Under the pieces are notes generated by a model that did not search any database, had not been told where the DNA came from, and saw nothing but the letters and a program-made list of their open reading frames with translations. A program made the position numbers and the translations under genes. Positions 35,754 to 48,820 of a stretch of 64,000 bases of DNA are shown one piece after another (the stretch's first letter is position 1; the number at the start of each line of letters is the position of its first letter). Source of the stretch: Microbulbifer variabilis ATCC 700307 (GTDB taxonomy: Bacteria > Pseudomonadota > Gammaproteobacteria > Pseudomonadales > Cellvibrionaceae); NCBI RefSeq assembly GCF_000380565.1, contig NZ_AQYJ01000024.1, positions 310,001 through 374,000 on the forward strand. The letters are read 5' to 3'.

Positions 35754-37043
35754 TTAGCGCTGTTCCAGGGGGACATAGTCGCGCTGAGTGTAGCCAGTGT
35801 AGAGCTGGCGCGGGCGGCCAATCTTGTACGGGTTGGAAATCATTTCATTCCAGTGGGCGATCCAGCCTGCGGTGCGGCCAGTGGCAAAGATTACGGTGAA
35901 CATATCGGTGGGAATACCGATCGCTTTCATAATAATGCCAGAGTAGAAGTCTACGTTCGGGTAGAGCTTTTTCTCCACGAAGTAATCGTCCTCAAGGGCG
36001 ATTTTCTCCAGCTTTTTGGCGATCTTCAGCAGCGGATCATTCTCTGCACCCATAGCACCCAGAACTTCATCACAGATGCCTTGCATTACGCGGGAGCGCG
36101 GATCGAAATTCTTGTAAACGCGGTGCCCAAAGCCCATCAGGCGGAAGGGGTCGTTCTTGTCTTTGGCGCGTTTAACAAACTCATCGATGCGGCTCTCATC
36201 ACCGATTTCCTGCAGCATGTTCAGTACAGCTTCGTTGGCTCCACCGTGTGCAGGTCCCCACAGGGCGGCAATACCGGAAGAGATGCATGCGAACGGGTTG
36301 GCGCCGGAGGAGCCGGCCAGGCGCACTGTAGAGGTGGAGGCATTCTGCTCGTGGTCTGCGTGCAGCAGGAAGATGATATCCATCGCCTTGGCGACAACCG
36401 GATCGACCTTACTGGTTTCGCAAGGGTTGCCAAACATCATGTGCAGGAAGTTTTCGGAGTAGCTGCGGCTGTTATCCGGGTACATGAAGGGCATGCCTTG
36501 GGAATGCTTGTAGCACATGGCAGCCAGGGTTGGCATTTTTGCGATCAGGCGGTGTGCGGAAATTTCACGGTGCTGTGGATTGTTGATATCCAGGGAGTCG
36601 TGATAGAAGGAGGCGAGGGCGCCTACTACGCCACACATCATGGCCATTGGGTGGGCGTCGTAACGGAAGCCTTTAAAGAAGCTAACCAGGGACTCATGTA
36701 CCATAGTGTGAGACATGATGGTGTCTACGTACTTCTTTTTCTGCTCGGCATCTGGCAGTTCGCCGTTCATTAACAGATAGCAGGTTTCCAGGTAGTCGGA
36801 TTTTTCTGCCAGTTGTTCGATGGGGTAGCCGCGGTGCAGCAGTTGGCCCTTGCCGCCATCGATAAAGGTAATCTTGGATTCGCACGAGGCAGTGGATACG
36901 AAGCCCGGGTCATAGGTGAATAAGCCTTTGCCGGTCAGGTTACCGACATCGACAACATCTGGGCCGAGGGTGCCAGATCGTACGGGCATCTCTATCGCGC
37001 CGTCGATACCATCGACTGTGAGTTGCGCTTTTTTATCGGACAT
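35754..37043 (-). CDS. gltA: Citrate synthase (type II)
   Basis: Condenses acetyl-CoA with oxaloacetate, the first TCA cycle step. 429 residues, the size of NADH-sensitive hexameric gammaproteobacterial enzymes. Active-site motifs: [15 protein letters not shown] and [12 protein letters not shown] with catalytic histidines, and [16 protein letters not shown] near the end with PNVDFYSG carrying the aspartate. GAGT precedes the ATG. Divergent from the sdh operon, a common gammaproteobacterial arrangement. Confidence 0.97.
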   Translation of the reverse strand: MSDKKAQLTVDGIDGAIEMPVRSGTLGPDVVDVGNLTGKGLFTYDPGFVSTASCESKITFIDGGKGQLLHRGYPIEQLAEKSDYLETCYLLMNGELPDAEQKKKYVDTIMSHTMVHESLVSFFKGFRYDAHPMAMMCGVVGALASFYHDSLDINNPQHREISAHRLIAKMPTLAAMCYKHSQGMPFMYPDNSRSYSENFLHMMFGNPCETSKVDPVVAKAMDIIFLLHADHEQNASTSTVRLAGSSGANPFACISSGIAALWGPAHGGANEAVLNMLQEIGDESRIDEFVKRAKDKNDPFRLMGFGHRVYKNFDPRSRVMQGICDEVLGAMGAENDPLLKIAKKLEKIALEDDYFVEKKLYPNVDFYSGIIMKAIGIPTDMFTVIFATGRTAGWIAHWNEMISNPYKIGRPRQLYTGYTQRDYVPLEQR

Positions 37044-37480
37044 TGCGGACTCCTAAAACTGTTCTTATGGCGGCCTTTTCCTAGGATTTTCGGGTGCTGG
37101 CAGCCTTTTGAGCGGGCCAAACTTAAGTGCCGGGCCTCAAATTGTCAAACCAAAAGGAGTGGACGGTCAGTCTGCGGGCAACAGGATATCTGGCGACAGG
37201 GCGGGCCTGTAGAGCTTTTGCCTGGAGTGAGGCGTGAAAATCTGCGGAAATCCCGCGGCGCCAAATGACAGGTCATGAAGACCGCCAAAGCCGGCAGTTT
37301 CCCAGGCGTTCGTTGTGTTTTGACTATTGAATGCCTATAATCCGCGCGGCTTGCGCCATGGTACGGCTACTTTGTACAAGGCTTCAACAGGTCGAGTGCA
37401 AAGTGATCAGCAAGCAGCTCGTCCCTCCATTGAAAAGCTAACGGGCGCCCGGTCGTTCAGGGCAACAAGGTGTTTTTCCT
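37044..37480. other. Divergent promoter region gltA / sdhC
   Basis: 437 bp without a gene, carrying the promoters of gltA (minus) and sdhC (plus). The sdh-side promoter is listed separately. No small RNA or riboswitch was recognised. Confidence 0.6.
37313..37341 (+). promoter_or_regulatory. Candidate sigma-70 promoter for sdhCDAB
   Basis: TTGTGT as -35 (four of six consensus bases), a 17-bp spacer, and a perfect -10 TATAAT at 37336-37341. Start of transcription would be near 37348, leaving a leader of about 130 bases before the sdhC GTG. Confidence 0.6.
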
Positions 37481-37855
37481 GTGAACAAAAACAGACCTGT
37501 CAATTTAGACATTTCCACTATAAAGCTTCCCGCTGCCGCTTTGGTTTCCATTTTGCATCGAATTTCTGGCGTTGTGCTCTTCGCCGTTGTAGCGCTTCTG
37601 CTCTGCATGCTCGATGCCAGTCTGGAATCAGAGCAAGGCTTCGCCGATGTCGCGGCAGCATTTAATAGTATTCCAGCCAAGCTCATCCTATGGGCCTCTC
37701 TGGCAGCTCTTATATACCATCTGGTGGCGGGTGTGCGTCACCTGTTTATGGATATGGGTATGGGTGAGAGCCTTGAGGGCGGCCGTCGCAGTGCTATTAC
37801 GGTGCTGGTGGTGAGTGTAATCCTTATTCTTTTAGTGGGAGTATGGTTGTGGTAA
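37481..37855 (+). CDS. sdhC: Succinate dehydrogenase cytochrome b556 subunit
   Basis: 124-residue membrane anchor with three helices. The SDH-C signature SILHRISGVVLF follows the N-terminus RPVNLDISTI, and the haem b ligand histidine is in LIYHLVAGVRHLFMD. Together with SdhD it anchors SdhAB to the inner membrane and reduces ubiquinone. Start is a GTG at 37481. It overlaps sdhD by 13 bases. Confidence 0.95.
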   Translation: MNKNRPVNLDISTIKLPAAALVSILHRISGVVLFAVVALLLCMLDASLESEQGFADVAAAFNSIPAKLILWASLAALIYHLVAGVRHLFMDMGMGESLEGGRRSAITVLVVSVILILLVGVWLW

Positions 37856-38217
37856 GAACAGTAACTAGCTTCGGCCGTAGCGGCACTTTCGACTGGCTCT
37901 ACCAGCGAGTTACCGCAGTGATACTGCTCGCGTATGTCCTCTTTATAGTGGGCTTTATCTTTTTCACTAAAGACTTTGGCTACCAAGCCTGGTCTGAGCT
38001 GTTCGCCCAGCGCTGGATGCGCGTATTCAGCTTGGTTGCTCTGCTTTCCACCATTATTCACGCCTGGATTGGCCTCTGGTCCGTGGTTACCGATTACATC
38101 ACCAATCGGATGATGGGCGGTAAAGCCACTGTTCTGCGCTTGTTCGTAGAAGTGGTTCTGGCTGCGGTTGCCGTGTTGTACACGGTGTGGGGCATTGAAA
38201 TTCTTTGGGGTGTATAA
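37843..38217 (+). CDS. sdhD: Succinate dehydrogenase membrane anchor subunit
   Basis: 124-residue hydrophobic protein with three membrane spans. RSGTFDWLYQRVTAVILL at the start of the first span and IIHAWIGLWSVVTDYI in the second are typical of SdhD, including a haem-ligand histidine and quinone-site residues. It overlaps sdhC and ends three bases before sdhA. Confidence 0.94.
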   Translation: MVVVRTVTSFGRSGTFDWLYQRVTAVILLAYVLFIVGFIFFTKDFGYQAWSELFAQRWMRVFSLVALLSTIIHAWIGLWSVVTDYITNRMMGGKATVLRLFVEVVLAAVAVLYTVWGIEILWGV

Positions 38218-38220
38218 ACA

Positions 38221-39993
38221 ATGGCGAATATGCGTACTATTTCTTTTGATGGGATTGTAATTGGCGGTGGTGGTGCTGGTATGCGCGCTGCCCTGCAGAT
38301 GGCCCAGTCAGGTTACAAGACTGCGGTAATTACCAAAGTATTCCCAACCCGTTCTCACACAGTGTCCGCCCAGGGCGGTATTACCTGTGCGATCGCCAGC
38401 TCCGACCCCAATGACGATTGGCGCTGGCACATGTACGATACCGTTAAGGGTTCCGACTATATCGGTGACCAGGAAGCGATCGAATATATGTGTTCCGTAG
38501 GTCCGGAAGCCGTGTTCGAACTGGAGCACATGGGCCTGCCGTTCTCCCGTACTGAAGAAGGCCGTATTTACCAGCGTCCTTTTGGTGGCCAGTCCAAAGA
38601 CTTCGGCCGTGGTGGTCAGGCTGCCCGTACCTGTGCCGCTGCTGACCGCACCGGCCACGCGTTGCTGCACACTCTGTACCAGAACAACGTAAAACATAAA
38701 ACCGAATTTCTGAATGAATGGTTTGCCATTGACCTGGTGAGAAACCAGGATGGTGCCGTTGTTGGTGTTATCGCCATGTGCATCGAAGATGGCGAAGTGG
38801 TATTTATCAAGTCCAAGGCGACCGTATTCGCTACCGGTGGTGCCGGTCGTATCTTCGCTTCCACCACCAATGCACACATCAATACCGGTGACGGTGTCGG
38901 TATGGCCCTGCGTGCCGGTATGCCGGTTCAGGACATCGAGATGTGGCAGTTCCACCCAACTGGCATTTATGGTGCCGGTGTTCTGGTGACCGAAGGCTGT
39001 CGCGGTGAGGGTGGTTACCTGATCAACAAAGACGGCGAGCGTTTTATGGAGCGCTACGCCCCCAATGCTAAAGACCTCGCGTCCCGCGACGTTGTAGCCC
39101 GCTCCATGGTGCTGGAGATCCTCGACGGTCGCGGTTGTGGTCCGGAAGGCGATCACGTATTCCTGAAGCTTGATCACCTGGGTGAAGAGCTGCTCAACAG
39201 CCGTCTGCCCGGTATCTGTGAGCTATCTAAGACCTTTGCACATGTCGACCCGGTTAAGGCGCCGATCCCGGTAGTGCCGACCTGTCACTATATGATGGGC
39301 GGTATTCCCACCAACGTTCACGGTCAGGCCCTGACCCAGGACGCTGCCGGCAACGACCAGATCATTGACGGCTTCTATGCCTGTGGCGAGGTTGCTTGTG
39401 TATCCGTGCACGGCGCTAACCGTCTGGGTGGCAACTCTCTGCTGGACCTGGTGGTATTCGGACGGGCTTCCGGCCTGTTTATCGAGAAGGCCCTGCGCGA
39501 AGGTATCGAGCACCGCGAAGCTTCCGAGTCCGATATCGAAGCCGCTATGGCTCGTCTGAACCGTCTGGAAACCAACGAAACCGGCGAGAAAGCTGCCGAC
39601 CTGCGCAAAGAGCTGCAGGGTGTGATGCAGAATCACTTCGGCGTATTCCGTCGCGGCGACTACATGGCAGAAGGTGTGAAGAAGCTGGCTGATCTGCGTG
39701 GGCGTATTGAAAATGTGCGCCTGGACGACAGAAGCCGCGCGTTTAATACTGCCCGTGTTGAAGCCCTGGAGCTGCAGAACCTGTTGGAAGTTGCTGAGGC
39801 TACTGCAATTGCCGCGGAGACCCGCACTGAGAGCCGCGGTGCCCATGCCCGCGAAGACTTCCAGGAGCGCGACGATGAAAACTGGCTGTGTCATTCCATG
39901 TATTTCCCGGCTGAGAAACGTGTCGGCAAGCGTGCGGTAAACTTCGCACCGAACACCATGGAAGCCTTTGAACCGAAAGCTCGGACCTACTGA
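38221..39993 (+). CDS. sdhA: Succinate dehydrogenase flavoprotein subunit
   Basis: 590 residues; covalently flavinylated catalytic subunit oxidising succinate to fumarate. Visible: FAD motif [15 protein letters not shown], the FAD-linking histidine in [12 protein letters not shown], the substrate-binding HPTGIYGAG, catalytic arginine region [21 protein letters not shown], and the C-terminal domain. Tight spacing in the sdhCDAB operon. Confidence 0.97.
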   Translation: MANMRTISFDGIVIGGGGAGMRAALQMAQSGYKTAVITKVFPTRSHTVSAQGGITCAIASSDPNDDWRWHMYDTVKGSDYIGDQEAIEYMCSVGPEAVFELEHMGLPFSRTEEGRIYQRPFGGQSKDFGRGGQAARTCAAADRTGHALLHTLYQNNVKHKTEFLNEWFAIDLVRNQDGAVVGVIAMCIEDGEVVFIKSKATVFATGGAGRIFASTTNAHINTGDGVGMALRAGMPVQDIEMWQFHPTGIYGAGVLVTEGCRGEGGYLINKDGERFMERYAPNAKDLASRDVVARSMVLEILDGRGCGPEGDHVFLKLDHLGEELLNSRLPGICELSKTFAHVDPVKAPIPVVPTCHYMMGGIPTNVHGQALTQDAAGNDQIIDGFYACGEVACVSVHGANRLGGNSLLDLVVFGRASGLFIEKALREGIEHREASESDIEAAMARLNRLETNETGEKAADLRKELQGVMQNHFGVFRRGDYMAEGVKKLADLRGRIENVRLDDRSRAFNTARVEALELQNLLEVAEATAIAAETRTESRGAHAREDFQERDDENWLCHSMYFPAEKRVGKRAVNFAPNTMEAFEPKARTY

Positions 39994-40012
39994 TTCGGGA
40001 GCGGAATAGAGT

Positions 40013-40717
40013 ATGTTGAAAGTAAGCATTTACCGTTACAACCCGGAAGCCGATAAAGCGCCGTATATGCAGGACTATGAGCTGGACACCAAGGGCAAGG
40101 ACCTGATGGTGTTGGATGTTCTGGAGCTGCTGAAGGCCGAGGATCCGACCCTGTCGTTCCGCCGCTCCTGTCGCGAGGGTGTGTGTGGCTCCGACGGTAT
40201 GAATATTTCAGGCCGCAATGGCCTGGCGTGCACTACGCCACTGTCTGAAGCTGCCCCTAAAGGTAAGCTGGTCCTGCGTCCGCTGCCCGGCTTGCCGGTA
40301 ATCCGCGACCTGGTCGTGGATATGGAGCAGTTCTACGAGCAGTACAAAAAGATCGAGCCGTACCTGCAAAATGACACTCCGGCTCCGGCGATTGAGCGCC
40401 TGCAATCTCCAGAAGATCGCGAAAAGCTCGATGGCCTGTACGAGTGTATCCTGTGTGCCTGCTGTTCCACTGCCTGTCCGTCTTTCTGGTGGAATCCGGA
40501 TAAGTTTATAGGCCCGGCCGGCTTACTGCAGGCTTACCGCTTCCTGGCGGACAGTCGCGATCTGGCCACTGACGAGCGCTTGTCAAACCTGGACGATCCT
40601 TTCAGCGTATTCCGCTGCCACGGTATCCAGAACTGTGTGAATGTGTGTCCAAAGGGATTGAACCCAACGCGCGCCATTGGCCATATTCGCAATATGCTGC
40701 TGACGCGTGCGGTATAG
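40013..40717 (+). CDS. sdhB: Succinate dehydrogenase iron-sulfur subunit
   Basis: 234 residues carrying the [2Fe-2S] cysteines (SCREGVCGSDG, then CTTPL), and the [4Fe-4S]/[3Fe-4S] cysteines (CILCACCSTACPS and CHGIQNCVNVCPKGLNP). Transfers electrons from SdhA flavin to quinone. A hairpin with terminator character lies 107 bp downstream, before sucA. Confidence 0.97.
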   Translation: MLKVSIYRYNPEADKAPYMQDYELDTKGKDLMVLDVLELLKAEDPTLSFRRSCREGVCGSDGMNISGRNGLACTTPLSEAAPKGKLVLRPLPGLPVIRDLVVDMEQFYEQYKKIEPYLQNDTPAPAIERLQSPEDREKLDGLYECILCACCSTACPSFWWNPDKFIGPAGLLQAYRFLADSRDLATDERLSNLDDPFSVFRCHGIQNCVNVCPKGLNPTRAIGHIRNMLLTRAV

Positions 40718-40824
40718 GGGAATCCGGGTCATTAATCGACCCGTTAGGGGCCACTTGTAGTGGGTCCGGTGCCAGGTAAGGCGCTTATCTAATGATAAAG
40801 CCGGTGAGAACCGGCAACTAATTG

Positions 40825-40858
40825 AAAAGGGGAGGTGGCTTTATGCGCCTCCCCTTTT
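40825..40858 (+). terminator. Terminator or attenuator between sdhB and sucA
   Basis: AAAAGGGGAGG, a 12-base loop, CCTCCCCTTTT: a perfect 11-bp stem ending in four Ts. Another small stem GCCGGT/ACCGGC lies just upstream (40800-40815). Probably reduces read-through from sdh into suc, or protects the sdh transcript 3' end. Confidence 0.7.
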
Positions 40859-40925
40859 GTGAGTGAAAGGAAAGCGCAGTGGCTTAGGCAAATAAGAGCC
40901 CACTGCAATCGAGGTAGGCATCAAA

Positions 40926-43760
40926 ATGCACGAAAGTACCATGGAGCAGCTGTGGCGTAGCTCCCATATCTCCGGGGGCAATGCCGCCTACGTGGAGGAG
41001 CTTTACGAGACCTATCTGCACGACCCCAACGGTGTACCGGAGGAGTGGCGCAATTACTTCGACAGCCTCCCCCGCGTTGGCGGTAGCAGCGACGTTTCCC
41101 ACGCCGCAGTGCGCCAGCACTTCGAACTGCTCAGCAAGCATCGCGCCCGCCCTGTGGCGGCACCAGGCTCCGGTTCCGGCTCTATTAATCTTGAGCACGA
41201 GCGCAAGCAGATCAAGGTTCTGCAGCTGATCGATTCCTACCGCCATCGCGGCCATAAGAAAGCTACCCTGGACCCGCTCGGCCTGATGGCCCGCGAACAG
41301 GTGCCCGACCTGCAGTTGAGCTACCACGGCCTGACTGAAGGTGATTTCGATACGACCTTCAATACCGGTAGCCTGTTCCTTGGCAAAGAAGAGGCGACCC
41401 TGCGTGAAATCGTAGAGGGCTTGGAGCGGACTTATTGTGGCAATCTGGGTGCGGAGATCATGCATCTCTCCAATCTGGAAGAGCAGCAGTGGTTCCAGCA
41501 GCGCCTGGAGCGCAGCCAGTCCAAGGCCAACTTTGGCACCGATATCCAAATTGAAATTCTACAGCGTCTCTCTGCCGCAGAAGGCCTGGAGCGTCACCTG
41601 GATTCCAAATACCCAGGCACCAAACGCTTTGGTGTGGAGGGCGGTGAGAGCCTGATCCCGATGATGGATGCGCTGATCCGCCGCTCCGGCACTTACGGGG
41701 TGAAGGAAATTGTGATCGGCATGGCCCACCGCGGCCGCCTGAATACCCTGGTGAATATCCTCGGCAAGAACCCTGCGGATCTGTTCCAGGAGTTCGAAGG
41801 TAAGAAAACCCTCGATACCTCTGGTGATGTGAAATATCACCAGGGTTTCTCCTCCAACGTAATGACCCCCGGTGGTGAAGTTCACCTGGCCCTTGCCTTT
41901 AACCCATCGCATCTGGAAATCAGTGCGCCTGTAGTGGTTGGCTCTGTGCGCGCCCGTCAGGACCGCCGCAAAGATGCTGCTGGTGAGAAGGTAATGCCGA
42001 TCAATATCCACGGCGACGCGGCTTTTGCCGGCCAGGGTGTTGTGCAGGAAACCCTGCAGATGTCCCAGACCCGCGGTTACTACACCGGTGGTACTGTGCA
42101 CATCGTACTGAACAACCAGGTGGGCTTTACCACCAGCAAGCGCGAAGATGCCCGCTCCACTGAGTACTCCACCGATCCCGCCAAAATGATCGATGCACCG
42201 GTGCTGCACGTGAATGGCGACGATCCGGAAATGGTCGTATTGGCGGCTCTGCTGGCTGTCGATTACCGTTACGAATTCAAGAAAGACATCGTCATCGATC
42301 TGGTCTGCTATCGCCGTCGCGGTCACAACGAGACCGACGACCCATCCGGCACCCAGCCGCTGATGTACCAGACCATCCGCAAGCACAAAACCACTCGCAC
42401 TCTCTACTCTGAGAAGTTGGTGGAAGAGGGCATCCTGGACAAGGTTGCAGCGGACAAGCTGGCGAACGACTACCGCGATAAGCTGGATGCGGGTGAAGAT
42501 GTGGCCACTGGTCTGGTTAAGCAGCCGGACTCGTCCATGTTTGTAGACTGGAGTCCCTACCTGGGCCACGACTGGCAGGTGCCTGCAGACACCGGTTTCG
42601 CAATGCCGAAACTTCAGGACGTCGCCAATCGTATGACCACGGTGCCCGATGGCATTGTGATGCAGCGTCAGGTTTCCAAGATTTATGATGATCGCCGCAA
42701 GATGGCCGGTGGCGCCCTGCCGCTTAATTGGGGTATGGCGGAAACCCTGGCCTACGGCACCCTTCTGGAAGAGGGTTTTATGGTCCGCTTTACCGGTGAG
42801 GACGTGGGCCGCGGAACCTTCTCTCACCGCCATGCGGTAATTCACAGCCAGAAAGACGGTCAGAGCTATGTGCCTTTGCAGCATATGTTCGAGGACCAGC
42901 CGCCTTTCTACATGTACGATTCCCTGCTGTCTGAGGAAGCGGTACTGGCATTCGAATACGGCTATGCCACTACCACGCCAAAATCCCTGGTGGTGTGGGA
43001 GGCTCAGTTCGGTGACTTCGCCAACGGCGCCCAGGTCGTGATCGACCAGTTCATTACTTCCGGTGAGCACAAATGGGGTCGTATGTGCGGCCTGGTATTG
43101 ATGTTGCCACACGGGTATGAAGGCCAGGGTCCGGAGCACTCCTCCGCGCGTCTCGAGCGCTTTATGCAGCTGTGTGCCGAGCACAATATCCAGGTGTGTA
43201 ACGCCACTACCCCGGCACAAATCTTCCACTTGCTGCGTCGCCAGGCGGTGCGCCCGATGCGCCGCCCGCTGGTGATTATGAGCCCTAAATGGATTCTGCG
43301 TCACAAGCTCGCTACTTCCAGCTTGGAAGAACTGGCTGAAGGTCGTTTCCAAAATGTGATTCAAGACCAGGGGGTGGACCCGGCAAAGGTTAAACGTCTG
43401 ATCCTGTGTTCCGGCAAGGTGTACTACCACCTGCTGGAAGCGCGCATGGAGCGCGAACAGGAAGATGTGGCGTTCGTACGTATCGAGCAGCTGTACCCCT
43501 TCCCGGACGAGGAGTTCGTGGATGCGGTATCCGCATTTAAGAACATTAAGAGTGTTGCCTGGTGTCAGGAAGAGCCCATGAACCAGGGCGCCTGGTACCA
43601 CAGTCAGCATCACTTGCGTCGCCTGCTGGCGGAAACGCATCCGAAGCTGGACCTGGAATACGTGGGCCGCGCCCCGTCGGCGGCACCTGCGGCGGGCTAT
43701 ATGTCCACCCATTTAGAAGAACAGAATAAGTTCATCAACGAGGCGCTGACCGTCAAGTAA
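40926..43760 (+). CDS. sucA: 2-oxoglutarate dehydrogenase E1 component
   Basis: 944-residue thiamine diphosphate enzyme decarboxylating 2-oxoglutarate. The N-terminal lysine-poor subunit-binding region begins [23 protein letters not shown]-like. The core has [17 protein letters not shown], the ThDP motif region [35 protein letters not shown], and [20 protein letters not shown]. Followed by sucB after 46 bp. Confidence 0.97.
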   Translation: MHESTMEQLWRSSHISGGNAAYVEELYETYLHDPNGVPEEWRNYFDSLPRVGGSSDVSHAAVRQHFELLSKHRARPVAAPGSGSGSINLEHERKQIKVLQLIDSYRHRGHKKATLDPLGLMAREQVPDLQLSYHGLTEGDFDTTFNTGSLFLGKEEATLREIVEGLERTYCGNLGAEIMHLSNLEEQQWFQQRLERSQSKANFGTDIQIEILQRLSAAEGLERHLDSKYPGTKRFGVEGGESLIPMMDALIRRSGTYGVKEIVIGMAHRGRLNTLVNILGKNPADLFQEFEGKKTLDTSGDVKYHQGFSSNVMTPGGEVHLALAFNPSHLEISAPVVVGSVRARQDRRKDAAGEKVMPINIHGDAAFAGQGVVQETLQMSQTRGYYTGGTVHIVLNNQVGFTTSKREDARSTEYSTDPAKMIDAPVLHVNGDDPEMVVLAALLAVDYRYEFKKDIVIDLVCYRRRGHNETDDPSGTQPLMYQTIRKHKTTRTLYSEKLVEEGILDKVAADKLANDYRDKLDAGEDVATGLVKQPDSSMFVDWSPYLGHDWQVPADTGFAMPKLQDVANRMTTVPDGIVMQRQVSKIYDDRRKMAGGALPLNWGMAETLAYGTLLEEGFMVRFTGEDVGRGTFSHRHAVIHSQKDGQSYVPLQHMFEDQPPFYMYDSLLSEEAVLAFEYGYATTTPKSLVVWEAQFGDFANGAQVVIDQFITSGEHKWGRMCGLVLMLPHGYEGQGPEHSSARLERFMQLCAEHNIQVCNATTPAQIFHLLRRQAVRPMRRPLVIMSPKWILRHKLATSSLEELAEGRFQNVIQDQGVDPAKVKRLILCSGKVYYHLLEARMEREQEDVAFVRIEQLYPFPDEEFVDAVSAFKNIKSVAWCQEEPMNQGAWYHSQHHLRRLLAETHPKLDLEYVGRAPSAAPAAGYMSTHLEEQNKFINEALTVK

Positions 43761-43806
43761 CGGGCGGCAGTATTTTAAGCAGAGACAATCTCAGGAAACA
43801 GGAAAA

Positions 43807-45000
43807 ATGACGATCGAGATTAAAGCGCCAACTTTCCCGGAATCCGTTCAGGACGGTACTGTCGCCACCTGGCATAAAAAACCCGGTGAAGCCGTGTCCC
43901 GCGATGAACTGATCGTGGATATTGAGACCGACAAAGTGGTACTGGAAGTGGTTGCGCCGGCAGACGGCGCTCTCTCCGAGATCATTAAGGACGAGGGCGA
44001 CACGGTTCTCTCCAATGAAGTGATCGCCAAGTTTGAGCCGGGTGCCGGCGCCGCTGCCGCTCCGGCGGAAGCAAAGGCCGAAGCACCTGCTGCTGAATCT
44101 GCAGCACCCGCTGCCGGTGAGAAAATCGCCATGCCGTCCGCCAAGAAAATGGCGGCCGAAAAAGGCGTTGATCTGGCTGGTGTGGAAGGCACTGGTAAAG
44201 GTGGCCGTGTTCTCAAAGAAGATGTCATGAAAGCGGGTACTGCACCTGCAGCTGCTGCCCCCGTCGCCGCTGCCGAAGTGGCTGTGACCCCGGGTGAGCG
44301 CGTAGAGAAGCGTGTTCCTATGACCCGCATGCGCAAGCGTATTGCCGAGCGCCTGCTGGATGCATCCCAGTCCACCGCCATGCTCACCACCTTTAACGAG
44401 GTGAACATGAAGCCGATTATGGACCTGCGCAAGAACTACAAAGACCTGTTTGAGAAGACCCACAACGGCACTCGCCTGGGCTTTATGGGCTTCTTCGTAA
44501 AAGCTGCAGTAGAAGCGCTGAAGCGTTACACCGCAGTGAATGCGTCTATCGACGGCAACGATATCGTTTACCACGGTTACCAGGATATCGGTGTAGCGGT
44601 TTCCTCTCCGAAAGGCCTGGTTGTGCCGATTCTGCGTAACGCCGAAAATATGGGCCTGGCGGATATGGAAAACAATATCCGCGATCTGGGTGTTCGCGCC
44701 CGCGATGGCAAACTGTCTATCGAAGAGATGACTGGCGGTACCTTCACCATCACCAACGGTGGTGTCTTCGGTTCCCTGCTGTCCACTCCGATTCTGAACC
44801 CACCGCAAACTGCAATTCTGGGTATGCACAAAATCCAGGAGCGCCCGATGGCGGTAAATGGCAAGGTGGAAATCCTGCCGATGATGTACCTGGCGCTGTC
44901 CTATGACCACCGTCTGATCGATGGTAAGGAAGCAGTTGGCTTCCTGGTAGCGATCAAGGAAATGATCGAAGATCCAGCGCGTATCTTGCTCGAAGTTTAA
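43807..45000 (+). CDS. sucB: Dihydrolipoyl succinyltransferase (E2) of 2-oxoglutarate dehydrogenase
   Basis: 397 residues: one lipoyl domain with the modified lysine K43 in [10 protein letters not shown], an Ala/Pro-rich linker, a peripheral subunit-binding domain ([20 protein letters not shown]), another linker, and the catalytic domain ending with the active-site SYDHRLIDG. Core of the complex that joins SucA and Lpd. Confidence 0.97.
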   Translation: MTIEIKAPTFPESVQDGTVATWHKKPGEAVSRDELIVDIETDKVVLEVVAPADGALSEIIKDEGDTVLSNEVIAKFEPGAGAAAAPAEAKAEAPAAESAAPAAGEKIAMPSAKKMAAEKGVDLAGVEGTGKGGRVLKEDVMKAGTAPAAAAPVAAAEVAVTPGERVEKRVPMTRMRKRIAERLLDASQSTAMLTTFNEVNMKPIMDLRKNYKDLFEKTHNGTRLGFMGFFVKAAVEALKRYTAVNASIDGNDIVYHGYQDIGVAVSSPKGLVVPILRNAENMGLADMENNIRDLGVRARDGKLSIEEMTGGTFTITNGGVFGSLLSTPILNPPQTAILGMHKIQERPMAVNGKVEILPMMYLALSYDHRLIDGKEAVGFLVAIKEMIEDPARILLEV

Positions 45001-45047
45001 ACAATAAATCTTGGGGCCTGCGGGCCCCCTCGATCACACTGCATTAG

Positions 45048-46508
<1,461 letters not shown>

Positions 46509-46524
46509 GAACATTTTTCGATTT

Positions 46525-46557
46525 CGGGGCACTAATTATTGATTAATTAGCGCCCCG
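46525..46557 (+). terminator. Hairpin after lpd (weak terminator or processing site)
   Basis: GGGGCACTAATTA and TAATTAGCGCCCC can pair with one mismatch, giving a long stem right after the lpd stop. It lacks a clean T-run (GGTTTCATTT follows), so partial termination or mRNA stabilisation is more likely than full stop. Confidence 0.5.
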
Positions 46558-46669
46558 GTTTCATTTGTGGAATTTGAAATTTGCAACGACGGAAATTTTA
46601 AATTTCTCTTTCAGGTGCAGAGTGATCTGCAATTAGTAAACACATTTTATATGTGAATTGGTATTGACT

Positions 46670-47836
46670 ATGAACTTGCATGAGTATCAGGGCAAACAAC
46701 TGTTTGCGGAATACGGATTGCCGGTTTCCAAAGGCATTGCAGCGGAAACCCCGGCAGCGGCAGCAGCAGCGGCTGACGAAATTGGCGGTGATAAGTGGGT
46801 AGTAAAGGCCCAGGTACACGCTGGTGGCCGCGGTAAGGCTGGCGGTGTAAAGCTGGTAGATTCCAAGGCAGAAATTGAAGAATTTGCCAGGAAGTGGCTG
46901 GGCGAGCGTCTGGTAACTTATCAAACAGACGAAAATGGCCAGCCGGTTTCCCGTATCCTGGTTGAAAGCTGCACTGACATCGACCAAGAACTGTACCTTG
47001 GCGCCGTTGTTGACCGCTCCACCCGTCGTATCGTTTTCATGGCTTCCACCGAAGGCGGCGTTGAGATCGAGAAAGTAGCGGAAGAGACTCCAGAAAAAAT
47101 CCTGAAAGCCACCATCGATCCGCTGGTAGGCGCTCAGCCTTACCAAGCGCGCGAGCTGGCTTTCAAACTGGGCCTGAACCCGACTCAGGTTAAGCAGTTC
47201 ACCAAGATCTTCCTCGGCCTGGCAAAAATGTTCCAGGAAAAAGATCTGGCCCTGCTGGAAATCAACCCGCTGGTAATCACCACCGAAGGCAACCTGCACT
47301 GCCTGGACGCCAAAGTGGTAATCGACAGCAACGCGCTGTACCGCCACGCGGACCTGCGCGAAATGCACGATCCTTCTCAGGATGACGCGCGTGAAGCGCA
47401 CGCTGCCAAGTTCGACCTGAATTACGTAGCTCTCGATGGTAACATCGGCTGCATGGTAAACGGTGCTGGTCTGGCCATGGGTACCATGGATATCGTAAAC
47501 CTGCACGGCGGCAAGCCAGCTAACTTCCTGGACGTTGGCGGCGGCGCGACCAAAGAGCGCGTTGTTGAAGCGTTCAAGATCATCCTGTCTGACGAGAACG
47601 TAAAAGCCGTACTGATCAACATCTTCGGTGGTATCGTTCGCTGTGACATGATCGCCGAAGGCGTTGTGGGCGCAGTAAAAGAAGTTGGCGTTAAAGTACC
47701 GGTTGTTGTACGCCTGGAAGGTAACAACGCAGATCTGGGCGCCAAGGTTCTGAGCGACAGTGGCCTGAACATTATCGCGGCTACCAGTCTGACCGATGCG
47801 GCTCAGCAAGTGGTTAAAGCTGCGGAGGGTAAATAA
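46670..47836 (+). CDS. sucC: Succinyl-CoA synthetase beta subunit
   Basis: 388 residues, exactly the common length, from the ATG at 46670 ([22 protein letters not shown]; an in-frame TTG at 46658 is rejected). The ATP-grasp domain ([19 protein letters not shown]) and the C-terminal CoA-ligase domain ([11 protein letters not shown]) are intact. Forms ATP or GTP from succinyl-CoA with SucD. Confidence 0.97.
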   Translation: MNLHEYQGKQLFAEYGLPVSKGIAAETPAAAAAAADEIGGDKWVVKAQVHAGGRGKAGGVKLVDSKAEIEEFARKWLGERLVTYQTDENGQPVSRILVESCTDIDQELYLGAVVDRSTRRIVFMASTEGGVEIEKVAEETPEKILKATIDPLVGAQPYQARELAFKLGLNPTQVKQFTKIFLGLAKMFQEKDLALLEINPLVITTEGNLHCLDAKVVIDSNALYRHADLREMHDPSQDDAREAHAAKFDLNYVALDGNIGCMVNGAGLAMGTMDIVNLHGGKPANFLDVGGGATKERVVEAFKIILSDENVKAVLINIFGGIVRCDMIAEGVVGAVKEVGVKVPVVVRLEGNNADLGAKVLSDSGLNIIAATSLTDAAQQVVKAAEGK

Positions 47837-47838
47837 TC

Positions 47839-48711
47839 ATGTCAGTATTGATTAACAAAGACACTAAAGTAATCTGCCAGGGCTTCACCGGCTCCCAGGG
47901 TACTTTCCACTCCGAGCAAGCGATTGCTTACGGCACCAAGATGGTTGGTGGTGTAACTCCGGGTAAAGGCGGCCAGACTCACCTGGGCCTGCCAGTATTC
48001 GATACCGTTAAAGAAGCGGTAGAGAAGACCGGCGCTGAAGCTTCCGTAATCTACGTACCTGCGCCTTTCTGTAAGGATTCCATCCTGGAAGCGGCCAACG
48101 CTGGTATCAAGCTGATCGTTTGTATCACCGAAGGTATCCCGACCCTGGATATGCTCGACGCTAAAGTGAAGTGCGACGAGCTGGGCGTGCGCCTGATCGG
48201 CCCGAACTGCCCGGGTGTTATCACTCCGGGTGAGTGCAAGATTGGTATTATGCCAGGTCACATCCACAAGCCGGGTAAAGTGGGCATCGTTTCCCGTTCC
48301 GGTACCCTGACCTATGAAGCGGTTAAGCAAACCACCGACTACGGCTTTGGCCAGTCCACCTGTGTGGGCATCGGTGGTGACCCCATCCCGGGTTCCAACT
48401 TCATCGATATCTTGGAAATGTTCCAGAACGATCCGCAGACCGAAGCAATCGTTATGATCGGTGAGATCGGTGGCACTGCTGAAGAAGAAGCAGCTGCTTA
48501 CATCAAGGAAAATGTTACCAAGCCGGTCGTTTCCTATATCGCCGGTGTAACGGCTCCTCCCGGCAAGCGCATGGGTCACGCGGGCGCGATTATCTCCGGT
48601 GGTAAAGGCACCGCTGACGAGAAGTTCGCTGCTCTGGAAGACGCGGGTGTTAAAACCGTGCGCTCCCTGGCTCAGATTGGCGACGCTCTGAAGGAAGTTA
48701 CTGGCTGGTAA
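47839..48711 (+). CDS. sucD: Succinyl-CoA synthetase alpha subunit
   Basis: 290 residues. CoA-binding Rossmann region ([33 protein letters not shown]) and the phosphohistidine segment ([17 protein letters not shown]) are present. Two bases separate it from sucC. Last gene of the TCA operon, followed by a strong terminator. Confidence 0.97.
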   Translation: MSVLINKDTKVICQGFTGSQGTFHSEQAIAYGTKMVGGVTPGKGGQTHLGLPVFDTVKEAVEKTGAEASVIYVPAPFCKDSILEAANAGIKLIVCITEGIPTLDMLDAKVKCDELGVRLIGPNCPGVITPGECKIGIMPGHIHKPGKVGIVSRSGTLTYEAVKQTTDYGFGQSTCVGIGGDPIPGSNFIDILEMFQNDPQTEAIVMIGEIGGTAEEEAAAYIKENVTKPVVSYIAGVTAPPGKRMGHAGAIISGGKGTADEKFAALEDAGVKTVRSLAQIGDALKEVTGW

Positions 48712-48736
48712 GAGCTGGGTAAGTACCTTGTCTGTG

Positions 48737-48768
48737 AAAAGGCCGCTTCTTTCGAAGCGGCCTTTTTT
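48737..48768 (+). terminator. Rho-independent terminator after sucD
   Basis: AAAAGGCCGCTTC, loop TTTC, GAAGCGGCCTTTTTT: a perfect GC-rich stem with T-tract 26 bp after the sucD stop. Confidence 0.93.
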
Positions 48769-48820
48769 ATTTGATCTCAAAAATATTTCAGGAATGTTTT
48801 TCTATTTGGATTGGAAATAA

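Noticed and set aside
37320-37341. TTGACT with TATAAT as a sigma-70 promoter
   Set aside because: The spacer would be only 10 bp; TTGTGT at 37313 gives the proper 17-bp spacing.
41559-43712. 717-codon minus-strand frame opposite sucA
   Set aside because: Shadow of the strongly biased sucA codons; histidine- and glutamine-rich with no domain. Similar long antisense frames over sdhA, sucB, lpd, sucC, sucD and purL were dropped for the same reason.
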